Shown one piece after another: positions 1 to 6,095 of a stretch of DNA of 10,039 nucleotides. Source of the stretch: Solirubrobacteraceae bacterium (GTDB lineage: Bacteria > Actinomycetota > Thermoleophilia > Solirubrobacterales > Solirubrobacteraceae); NCBI GenBank assembly GCA_025928415.1, contig JAICJK010000051.1:1-10039 (forward strand), given 5' to 3'. Position 1 is the stretch's first letter. Every line of letters begins with the position of its first letter. Made by a program: the position numbers and the translations under genes. The notes under the pieces were generated by a model, which worked only from the letters and a program-made list of their open reading frames with translations, made no database searches and was not told the DNA's origin.

Positions 1-966
1 GACGGCGCCGCCCCGGCGGGCGCGCCGCCCGAGCTCGACGCGCTGGTCGCCCCGCTGCGCGAGCCGCCGGCCTGGCTGGACCCCGGGCTCCTCGACGCCG
101 GCGCCGTGGCCACCTGGCGGGCGGGCGGGCTGCCGCTGTTCCTCGCGCTGACCTACGGCTCGCTGGCCTTCGGCTACCAGTCCGCGCGCCTGGCCCGCCC
201 GCTGGCGCGCACCGGGCGCCTGGAGCGGATGGCAGGCCGGCGGCTGGGGGAGACGTCGCGCTGGTACGTGGCGGCCACGGCGCCCGGCGGCATGCACGTC
301 GGCGCCGGCGGCTGGCGCGCGACCGTCCGCACACGGGTCGTGCACGCCCACGTCCGCGACCACCTGCGGCGCTCGGGGGCCTGGGACGACGCGCGCGACG
401 GCGTCCCGATCAGCCAGGCCGATGCCTTCGCGACCGCGATCGGCGGGTTCTTCGTCATCCCGATGCGCGCCCTGCGCGACCTCGGCGTGCGGCACTCGCC
501 GGCCGAGCAGGAGGCGATCGCGCACCTGTGGCGCTGGATCGGCTGGGTGATGGGGGTCCCCGACGCGCTGCTCCCGGACGGGGCGGCGCAGGCCGCCGAG
601 CGCGTCGCCCTCGCGCTGGACCTCGACGACGGCCCGAGCGAGGACGGCGCCCGGCTCATGCGCGCGCTGCTGGAGCACGGGCTGCCCATCACCCGCCTGG
701 TGCCGGGCCCGGCCGGCGCGCCGGCCCGCGCGCTCGGCGCCCAGCTCGCCGGCGGCCTGGCCCGCCGCTGGCTGGGGCCCGAGATGGCCGACCGGCTGGA
801 CGTGCCGGGGCGGGCCCTGGCCCCGCTCCGCCCGCGGCGGCGCCCCGCCGCCCAGGCGCGCGCCGCCCTCTACGCGACCGGACTGCTCGGCTCCGACGAC
901 GCCGTGGCGCGCCGCGAGCTCGCCTTCGTGCGCCGCCTGCTGGCCGCCGGGGCGCGCGCCGCCTGA
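1..966 (+). CDS. MpaB/Lcp-like heme oxygenase family protein (DUF2236), 5' end outside window
   Basis: The reading frame is open from base 1 to the TGA at 964-966 (321 visible codons). The family-typical segment PPAWLDPGLLDAGA lies before the first in-frame GTG (106), so I treat the gene as running in from upstream. DUF2236 proteins are all-helical heme b proteins; known members include fungal MpaB and the rubber-cleaving dioxygenase Lcp. Counting from base 1, R81 and T85 (in RRLGET) and H115 (in VVHAHVR) have the same spacing as the heme-pocket residues R164, T168 and axial ligand H198 reported for Streptomyces Lcp-K30. Further family-like stretches follow: GVPISQAD, LRDLGV, LWRWIGWVMGVPDALLP. 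The visible part shows no export signal, but its N-terminus is missing. It is separated from efp by 123 bp, so it probably belongs to another transcription unit. The substrate cannot be told from sequence. Confidence 0.85.
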   Translation, partial: DGAAPAGAPPELDALVAPLREPPAWLDPGLLDAGAVATWRAGGLPLFLALTYGSLAFGYQSARLARPLARTGRLERMAGRRLGETSRWYVAATAPGGMHVGAGGWRATVRTRVVHAHVRDHLRRSGAWDDARDGVPISQADAFATAIGGFFVIPMRALRDLGVRHSPAEQEAIAHLWRWIGWVMGVPDALLPDGAAQAAERVALALDLDDGPSEDGARLMRALLEHGLPITRLVPGPAGAPARALGAQLAGGLARRWLGPEMADRLDVPGRALAPLRPRRRPAAQARAALYATGLLGSDDAVARRELAFVRRLLAAGARAA

Positions 967-1027
967 CGGACCCCCGCACCGGGGAGCCCTGGGCGGCGGC
1001 TGCCGGCAGGCGCGTCCCCGCGGGCCC

Positions 1028-1033
1028 TACCAT
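1028..1033 (+). promoter_or_regulatory. Possible -10 element upstream of efp
   Basis: TACCAT fits TANNNT, the actinobacterial -10 pattern, and lies in the 123-bp gap between the oxygenase gene and efp, 56 bp before the efp GTG. No convincing -35 is seen 16-18 bp upstream. The efp start lacks a clear Shine-Dalgarno sequence. A perfect 10-bp palindrome, CTGCCGGCAG, lies just upstream at 1000-1009. Support rests on position and hexamer only. Confidence 0.3.
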
Positions 1034-1089
1034 GCACCCCGCACGCCGCCCGTCGCGCACCCGCGCCCGGGCCCGAGCCGGCAACCACC

Positions 1090-1650
1090 GTGATCTCCAC
1101 CAACCAGCTCAAGAACGGCAACCACATCGAGGTCGACGGCACCGTCTTCAAGGTCCTCGACTTCCAGCACGTCAAGCCCGGCAAGGGCGGGGCGTTCGTC
1201 CGCACGCGGCTGCGGCGGGCCAGCGACGGCAACGTCATCGACCGCACGTTCCGCGCCGGCGAGAAGTTCCGCGCCGTCCGGACGGAGGCGCGGCGCATGC
1301 AGTTCCTCTACGCCGACGGCACCGACGCCCACTTCATGGACGCCGAGTCCTACGAGCAGCTCGCGATCCCGCAGGCCAGCGTGGAGCAGGCGCTGAAGTG
1401 GACGCGGCCCAACGACGAGGTCGACCTGCTGTTCATCGACGAGCGGCCCTCGGACGTCCAGCTCCCGGCCTCGGTCGAGCTCGAGGTCACCGAGACCGAG
1501 CCCGGCCTGCGCGGCGACACCGCCTCCGGCGGCGGCAGCAAGCCCGCCACGCTGGAGACCGGCGCGACGATCCAGGTCCCGCTGTTCGTGGACGTGGGCG
1601 ACCGGGTGAAGGTGCAGACCGACTCGGGCGACTACATGTCCCGGGCCTAG
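1090..1650 (+). CDS. efp: Translation elongation factor P
   Basis: EF-P binds between the P and E sites of stalled ribosomes and promotes peptide bond formation at polyproline stretches. The 186-residue length matches the family (about 185-190). The N-terminal KOW-like domain contains the loop KPGKGGAFV with Lys32 at the tip, the position modified in E. coli EF-P (K34). The middle OB domain follows. The C-terminal OB domain ends in [16 protein letters not shown]...GDRVKV...GDYMSRA, the family signature. GTG at 1090 is the only usual start codon in frame after the preceding stop at 964 and gives the canonical N-terminus ISTNQLKNG. No EpmA or EpmB gene is visible; many actinobacterial EF-Ps are reported to work with an unmodified lysine, though usually with a PGKGP loop. 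It is the first gene of the left block; the next gene begins about 10 bp after its TAG. Confidence 0.97.
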   Translation: MISTNQLKNGNHIEVDGTVFKVLDFQHVKPGKGGAFVRTRLRRASDGNVIDRTFRAGEKFRAVRTEARRMQFLYADGTDAHFMDAESYEQLAIPQASVEQALKWTRPNDEVDLLFIDERPSDVQLPASVELEVTETEPGLRGDTASGGGSKPATLETGATIQVPLFVDVGDRVKVQTDSGDYMSRA

Positions 1651-1651
1651 C

Positions 1652-1655
1652 GAGG
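1652..1655 (+). promoter_or_regulatory. Shine-Dalgarno-like GAGG before the proposed nusB ATC start
   Basis: GAGG lies directly after the efp stop codon and 5 bp before ATC at 1661. This is good spacing for initiation there and poor spacing (38 bp) for the first canonical start, GTG at 1694. It supports placing the nusB start at 1661. Confidence 0.45.
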
Positions 1656-1660
1656 CGGCG

Positions 1661-2065
1661 ATCTCCCGACGCACCGATCAGCGCCGCGACGCCGTGTTCG
1701 CCCTCTATCAGGCGGAGGTCACCCACCGCGAGCTCGACGCGCTCCTGCGGCCCGGCGCCTCGACGTTCACCCGGGCCCTGGCCTACGCGGCCCAGGACTA
1801 CGAGGAGGACCTCGACGGGCTCATCGAGCGCCACGCCAAGGGCTGGTCGGTCGACCGCATCTCGCCGCTGGAGAAGGCGATCATGCGCGTCGCGCTGCTG
1901 GAGATCCTGCATCCCGACGCCGCGCCGTCCGACACGCCGATCCCGCCCGAGGGCGCGATCTCCGAGGCGGTGGAGACGGCCAAGACCTTCTGCGGCGCCG
2001 AGGCGCCCGGGTTCGTCAACGGCATCCTGGCCGCGGCCCTGCGCGAGCGCGTGGCGTCCTCGTGA
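1661..2065 (+). CDS. nusB: Transcription antitermination factor NusB (apparent ATC start)
   Basis: NusB pairs with NusE (S10), binds boxA RNA and supports processive transcription of rRNA operons. The C-terminal helical part is clear: GWSVDRISPLEKAIMRVALLEIL, then AISEAVETAKTFCGAEAPGFVNGILAAAL, matching family motifs (e.g. AINEAIELAKSFG, KFVNGVLDK). The family's arginine-rich RNA-binding N-terminus is present as ISRRTDQRRDAVFALYQ, but it is encoded upstream of the first canonical start (GTG 1694). This frame has no ATG, GTG, TTG or CTG between the stop at 1607 and 1694. ATC at 1661 follows a GAGG at 5 bp, so I place the start there (134 residues, normal for NusB). Starting at 1694 gives 123 residues without the RNA-binding arm. 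A sequencing error at the start codon is the main alternative. Its TGA overlaps the GTG of the next gene by 4 bp. Confidence 0.92.
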   Translation: MSRRTDQRRDAVFALYQAEVTHRELDALLRPGASTFTRALAYAAQDYEEDLDGLIERHAKGWSVDRISPLEKAIMRVALLEILHPDAAPSDTPIPPEGAISEAVETAKTFCGAEAPGFVNGILAAALRERVASS

Positions 2066-2286
2066 GCGACGGCCCGGCATCGCCCGACGCGCTCGCGGGG
2101 CTGGTCGGCCGCCTCGAGCAGGCGGCGGCCCGCCTGCGCGAGGACGACCTGCCGCCCGACGAGGCGGCAAGCCTCGTGGAGCGCTGCGCGGCGCTGGCCG
2201 CCGAGGCCTCCGCGGAACTCGAGCGGCGCGCCCGCGACGCCGGCGCCGAGCGCCCGGCCGGCGGGGGCTCCCACGGCGGGAGCTGA
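2062..2286 (+). CDS. xseB: Small XseB-like protein (probable exonuclease VII small subunit)
   Basis: A 74-residue acidic, Ala/Leu-rich, all-helical protein starting at GTG 2062, inside the nusB stop (GTGA overlap). Its core, RLEQAAARLREDDLPPDEAASLVERC followed by AALAAEASAELERRARD, has the XseB pattern: LEE.V..LE.G.LPLEEAL.L.E.G..L...C...L..AE. XseB subunits form helical hairpins that bind the XseA catalytic subunit of exonuclease VII, a single-strand-specific DNase. The location between nusB and ispA is where xseB lies in Bacillus (nusB-folD-xseA-xseB-ispA). However, xseA and folD are absent here and similarity is modest. The C-terminal tail (about residue 60 on) is Gly/Pro-rich and probably disordered. 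It could instead be an unrelated small coiled-coil protein. Confidence 0.6.
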   Translation: MSDGPASPDALAGLVGRLEQAAARLREDDLPPDEAASLVERCAALAAEASAELERRARDAGAERPAGGGSHGGS

Positions 2287-2287
2287 G

Positions 2288-3172
2288 ATGGCGGGCTACC
2301 CGGAGGACCTGCGCCGGCGCGTCGACGCCTACCTGGCCGCCCTGCGCTTCTCCGACGGAGCGCCGACCTCCGGCCTGGAGGAGGCCATGCGCTACAGCCT
2401 GCTGGCCGGCGGCAAGCGCATCCGCCCCGTGCTCGCCCTCGCGACGGCGCGCGCCGTGGAGCGGGCCGGGCACCCGGACCCCCAGGTCCTGCCCTTCGCC
2501 GCCGCGCTGGAGCTGATCCACACCTACTCCTTGATCCACGACGACCTGCCCGCGATGGACGACGACGAGCTGCGCCGCGGGCGGCCCACCTGCCACGTCG
2601 CCTACGGCGAGGACGTCGCGATCCTGGCCGGCGACGGCCTCTACGCCGAGGCCTTCCGCCACGTGCTGGCCCACCAGGCCGGCGAGCCCGCCCACGTGCT
2701 GGCCGCGGTCTGCGAGCTGGCCGGCGCGACCGGGGTCAACGGCATGGTCGGCGGGCAGTACCTCGACGTCCACGAGGCCGCCGAGGCGGGCCCCGCGGGC
2801 CTCCGCGCGCTGCACGCGCTGAAGACCGGCCGGCTGATCGGCGCGTCGGTGGAGTGCGTACTGCTCCTCGCGGGCATCACCGCACCTGCCACAATCCCCT
2901 ACCGCACCTTCGCCAGCGAGCTCGGGGTCCTGTTCCAGATCGTCGACGACATCCTGGACGTGACCGGAACGGCTGACGCGCTGGGCAAGCCGCAGGGCAG
3001 CGACGAGCGCCTCGGCAAGCGCACGTACGTCAGCGAGTTCGGCCTTGACGGTGCGCGCGAGCTGGCGGCAGAGTCCCTCGCCAAGGCGCGGGGGGCTTTG
3101 GCGGACGCCGCCCCGGACGGGGCCGCCGAGCTCGAGCAGATCACGGACTTCATCTACACGCGGACCTCATGA
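2288..3172 (+). CDS. ispA: Short-chain polyprenyl (farnesyl-type) diphosphate synthase
   Basis: Condenses dimethylallyl/geranyl diphosphate with isopentenyl diphosphate in the cytosol. At 294 residues the length is typical for IspA. GGKRIRP (41-47) is the diphosphate-binding motif. The first Asp-rich motif is DDLPAMD (85-91), the bacterial type with a two-residue insertion, followed by DDELRRGRPTCH. The second is DDILD (220-224), followed by the GK...DERLGKRTY region. The residue five positions before the first motif is Tyr80; an aromatic residue there limits elongation and suggests a C15 (FPP) product, though chain length is not certain from sequence. ATG 2288 is preceded at 5 bp by GGGAG and lies 1 bp after the preceding stop. 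Its TGA overlaps the dxs ATG by 4 bp, so the two isoprenoid enzymes are probably translationally coupled. Confidence 0.95.
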   Translation: MAGYPEDLRRRVDAYLAALRFSDGAPTSGLEEAMRYSLLAGGKRIRPVLALATARAVERAGHPDPQVLPFAAALELIHTYSLIHDDLPAMDDDELRRGRPTCHVAYGEDVAILAGDGLYAEAFRHVLAHQAGEPAHVLAAVCELAGATGVNGMVGGQYLDVHEAAEAGPAGLRALHALKTGRLIGASVECVLLLAGITAPATIPYRTFASELGVLFQIVDDILDVTGTADALGKPQGSDERLGKRTYVSEFGLDGARELAAESLAKARGALADAAPDGAAELEQITDFIYTRTS

Positions 3173-5133
3173 GCCCAAGCACCCCCCACCTCCACCGCAT
3201 CGACCGCCCGCAGGACCTCCACGGCCTCTCCGACGAGGAGCTGCAGGCCCTGGCCCAGGAGGTACGCGAGCACATCATCGACACGGTCGGGGAGATCGGC
3301 GGGCACTTCGGCGCGAACCTCGGCACCTGCGAGCTCGCGGTGGCCCTGCACTCGCTGCTGGACTCCCCGCGCGACAAGGTCGTGTGGGACGTCGGCCACC
3401 AGGCCTACCCGCACAAGGTCCTCACCGGGCGCCGCGACCAGCTCCCGACGATCCGCCAGTACGAGGGCCTCGCGCCGTTCTGCTCGATCGCCGAGTCCGA
3501 GCACGACGTCATGGGCGCCGGGCACGCCTCGACCTCGATCGGCTACGCCGTCGGCCTGCGGGAGGCGATGCGCCTGCAGGGCACGCCGGACCCGGGGCGC
3601 GTCGTGGCCGTCATCGGGGACGGGGCGATGACCGGCGGGGTGGCGTACGAGGCGATCCACCAGGCCGGCGGGCTGCAGACCCCGATCGTCGTCGTGCTCA
3701 ACGACAACGGCATGTCGATCGCGCCCAACGTGGGCGCGCTCAACCGCTCCTTCCAGCGCGCGCGGCTGCACCCGCGCCTGTGGCATGCCCGCGAGGGCGT
3801 CGAGCACCGCCTGACCGAGCTGCCGGGCGGCCTCGGCGCCGCCTTCGAGCGCCTGGGCCCGCAGCTCAAGGAGTCGATCAAGTCCTTCTGGGCGCCGGGG
3901 CTGTGGTGGGAGGAGCTCGACTGGGCCTACATGGGCGTCGTCGACGGCCACGACGTGCACGACCTGCGCGCCGCGCTGCGCCAGGCCTTCCGCGCCGGCC
4001 GTCCCGTCGTCGTGCACATCGCGACGGTCAAGGGCAAGGGCTTCGCGCCGGCCGAGGAGGGCGGCCTGGAGGGCATGGAGAAGTGGCATGCCGCCAAGCC
4101 GAAGTCGATCGCCAACGGCGCGCCCGTCCCGGCGAAGCCGTCGGTGCCGGGCGCCGAGCCGACCCCGCCGCAGTACACGCAGGTCTTCGGGGACGCGATG
4201 GTCGCCGAGGTGCGCCGCGACCGCCGCGTCGTCGGCATCACCGCGGCGATGAACTCGGGCACCGGGCTGAACATCCTGCAGGGCGCCGAGCCCGATCACT
4301 ACTTCGACGTGGCGATCGCCGAGCAGCAGGCGATCCTGTTCGCCGCCGGCCTGGCGCTGCAGGGCATGAAGCCGGTCGCCGCGATCTACTCGACCTTCCT
4401 GCAGCGCGCGTACGACCAGATCGTCCACGACGTCTGCCTGCAGAAGCTCGACGTGGTGTTCGCGATGGACCGCGCCGGGCTGGTCGGCGACGACGGGCCC
4501 ACCCACCACGGCGCCTTCGACATCGCCTACCTGCGCTGCCTGCCGAACATCGTCCTGGCGGCGCCGCGCGACGAGCCCGAGCTCCAGCGCCTGCTGCGCA
4601 CCGCGCTCGTGCAGGGCGGGCCGTTCGCCCTGCGCTACCCGCGCGGCGAGGGCCCGGGCAGCCCGCTGCTGGACCCGTCCCGCGTCAGCCCGGTCGAGGT
4701 CGGCCGGGGCGAGCTGCTGCGTGAGGGCGACGGCCAGGTCGCGCTGCTGGGCTACGGCAGCGGCGTCGCCAAGGCGCTGGACGCGGCGGACCTCCTCGCG
4801 GAGTCGGGCCTGCACGCCACCGTCGCCGACGCCCGCTTCGCCAAGCCGCTGGACCTCGAGCTCATCGGCCGCCTGGCGGCCGACCACGAGCTGCTGGTCA
4901 CCGTCGAGGAGGGCGTGCTCTCCGGCGGCTTCGGCTCGGCGGTGTGGGAGGCCCTCAACGACGCCGGCCTGGAGGCCCCGCGGATCATGCGCGTCGGCCT
5001 GCCCGACCGCTACGTGACCCATGGCAAGCCCGCCCTGCTGCACGCCGAGGTCGGCTTCACCGGCAAGGCGATCGCCCAGCGCATCGAGGCCGCCGTCGGG
5101 CAGGGCCACGGGTCCGCGCTGGCCGGCGCCTAG
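3169..5133 (+). CDS. dxs: 1-deoxy-D-xylulose-5-phosphate synthase
   Basis: Condenses pyruvate and glyceraldehyde 3-phosphate to DXP, the first step of the MEP isoprenoid pathway, using thiamine diphosphate and Mg2+. The 654 residues are slightly more than the usual 620-640. The N-terminal part has DVGHQAYPHK (H77, H82), ESEHD...GAGHASTS, and the ThDP/Mg motif GDG (150-152) ending in NDNGMSI (N180). The transketolase-like middle domain has IAEQQA with catalytic-type Glu385, STFLQRAYDQIVHDV, DRAGLVGDDGPTHHGAFD (H446) and RYPRGEG. The C-terminal transketolase domain has GYGSGVAKAL and SGGFGSAV. Residue 387 is Gln where most DXS have His (AEQHA). ATG 3169 overlaps the ispA stop and no Shine-Dalgarno is seen, so coupled translation is likely. 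It supplies C5 units to the enzyme encoded just upstream. Confidence 0.97.
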   Translation: MSPSTPHLHRIDRPQDLHGLSDEELQALAQEVREHIIDTVGEIGGHFGANLGTCELAVALHSLLDSPRDKVVWDVGHQAYPHKVLTGRRDQLPTIRQYEGLAPFCSIAESEHDVMGAGHASTSIGYAVGLREAMRLQGTPDPGRVVAVIGDGAMTGGVAYEAIHQAGGLQTPIVVVLNDNGMSIAPNVGALNRSFQRARLHPRLWHAREGVEHRLTELPGGLGAAFERLGPQLKESIKSFWAPGLWWEELDWAYMGVVDGHDVHDLRAALRQAFRAGRPVVVHIATVKGKGFAPAEEGGLEGMEKWHAAKPKSIANGAPVPAKPSVPGAEPTPPQYTQVFGDAMVAEVRRDRRVVGITAAMNSGTGLNILQGAEPDHYFDVAIAEQQAILFAAGLALQGMKPVAAIYSTFLQRAYDQIVHDVCLQKLDVVFAMDRAGLVGDDGPTHHGAFDIAYLRCLPNIVLAAPRDEPELQRLLRTALVQGGPFALRYPRGEGPGSPLLDPSRVSPVEVGRGELLREGDGQVALLGYGSGVAKALDAADLLAESGLHATVADARFAKPLDLELIGRLAADHELLVTVEEGVLSGGFGSAVWEALNDAGLEAPRIMRVGLPDRYVTHGKPALLHAEVGFTGKAIAQRIEAAVGQGHGSALAGA

Positions 5134-5134
5134 G

Positions 5135-6073
5135 GTGGCCGCGGTCGGCCGGACCCCCGTGCCGGAGCTGCACCCGCAGGTCAAGGCGCTGCTCGACGAG
5201 GCCGCGCGGGACGGCGGCGAGCCGGCGCCCGCGGACCTCGAGGCGCAGCGGGCGGGCTACCTGGACACGGCGCGGCGGCTGGGCGGCGCCCGCGAGCCGG
5301 TCGACGAGGCACGGGACGTGGTGATCGGCGGCCGCCTGCAGGCGCGCGCCTACCGCCCGAAGGTCACGGCGGTCCCGCTCGGCGCGCTCGTCTGGCTGCA
5401 CGGCGGCGGCTGGCTGATGGGCGACCTGGAGGGCTTCGACCACGTCTGCCGCGCCCTCGCGGTCGCCTCGGGGCATGTGGTGGTCAGCGTGCAGTACCGC
5501 CTGGCGCCCGAGCACCCGTTCCCGGCCGCGGTGCAGGACGCCCGGACCGCCGTGGCCTGGGCGCTCGGCCACGGCGCCGGGCAGCTCGGCTACGACCCGG
5601 CGCGCGTGGCGGTCGGCGGCGACAGCGCGGGGGGCAACCTCGCCGCGAGCGCCGCCCTGGGCGCCGGCTCCTCGGTGCGCGGCCAGCTGCTGGTCTACCC
5701 GGCGCTCGACGCCGCGATGGACTCGGCCTCCTACGCGGAGTTCGCCGACGGGCCGATGCTGACCGCGGAGGAGATGGCGCGCTGTTACGACGCCTACCTG
5801 GGGGCCGCCGACCGCGCGGACCCCGATGCCTCGCCGCTGCGCCGCAGCGACCTCGCCGGGGCCCCGCCGGCCTTCGTCGCCGTCGCCGGGCACGACCCGC
5901 TGCGCGACGACGGCATGCGCTACGCCGAGGCGCTGCGCGCCGCGGGGGTCGCCGTGCAGCTGCGCGTCTACGACGACATGGTCCACGGCTTCCTGCGCTG
6001 GGGCGGCGTGGTCGACCGCACGGGCGAGCTGATCGGCGAGCTCGGCGCCGCCGCGCGGGCGATGCTCGCCTGA
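5135..6073 (+). CDS. Alpha/beta hydrolase, HSL-family (family IV) esterase/lipase
   Basis: A 312-residue cytosolic serine hydrolase with no signal peptide. The oxyanion-hole motif HGGGW begins at H89. The nucleophile elbow is GDSAGG with Ser164. The catalytic acid is probably Asp254 in GHDPLRDDG, and the base is His284 in DMVHGFLRWGG. The HGGG/GDSAGG pair plus YRLAPEHPFPAA are marks of the hormone-sensitive-lipase family, which cleaves short to medium acyl esters; the true substrate is unknown. I chose GTG 5135 because it lies 1 bp after the dxs stop and gives a usual family length. GTG 5159 (MPELHPQVKALLDE) is an equally family-like alternative. Neither start has a good Shine-Dalgarno sequence, so re-initiation after dxs is likely. 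It ends the left block and converges on the EAL-HDOD gene with 22 bp between them. Confidence 0.9.
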   Translation: MAAVGRTPVPELHPQVKALLDEAARDGGEPAPADLEAQRAGYLDTARRLGGAREPVDEARDVVIGGRLQARAYRPKVTAVPLGALVWLHGGGWLMGDLEGFDHVCRALAVASGHVVVSVQYRLAPEHPFPAAVQDARTAVAWALGHGAGQLGYDPARVAVGGDSAGGNLAASAALGAGSSVRGQLLVYPALDAAMDSASYAEFADGPMLTAEEMARCYDAYLGAADRADPDASPLRRSDLAGAPPAFVAVAGHDPLRDDGMRYAEALRAAGVAVQLRVYDDMVHGFLRWGGVVDRTGELIGELGAAARAMLA

Positions 6074-6095
6074 GTTCGAGCCTGGGCCCCGGGTC

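Noticed and set aside
106..108. GTG 106 as the true start of the oxygenase gene
   Set aside because: The same frame upstream back to base 1 encodes family-typical residues (PPAWLDPGLLDAGA), so GTG 106 is an internal valine codon.
967..1027. Terminator hairpin after the oxygenase gene
   Set aside because: Only a 5-bp stem with a 3-base loop (972-984) and a GC palindrome at 1000-1009 are present, which are expected by chance in such GC-rich DNA.
1607..1700. Programmed frameshift making an EF-P-NusB fusion
   Set aside because: The nusB frame is open from 1610, but no slippery sequence is seen, and EF-P has its complete C-terminus before its own stop; a separate start at 1661 explains the data better.
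528..2516. Long plus-strand open frame crossing the oxygenase, efp, nusB and ispA regions
   Set aside because: Arg/Pro/Ala-rich throughout with no motif, and it overlaps four genes recognisable by family motifs in other frames.
5021..5134. ATG 5021 as the start of the alpha/beta hydrolase
   Set aside because: It would overlap dxs by 113 bp and add an Arg/Pro-rich segment unlike the family; GTG 5135 or 5159 gives a normal N-terminus.
3154..5184. Very long minus-strand open frame opposite dxs
   Set aside because: It mirrors dxs codons over its whole length and shows only low-complexity Ala/Gly/Arg/Val sequence; dxs motifs are unmistakable on the plus strand.
6074..6095. Bidirectional terminator between the convergent hydrolase and EAL-HDOD genes
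   Set aside because: The 22-bp gap holds only a short GGGCCCC-type palindrome without room for a loop and no T-tract; a terminator may lie inside the genes, but I cannot support one.
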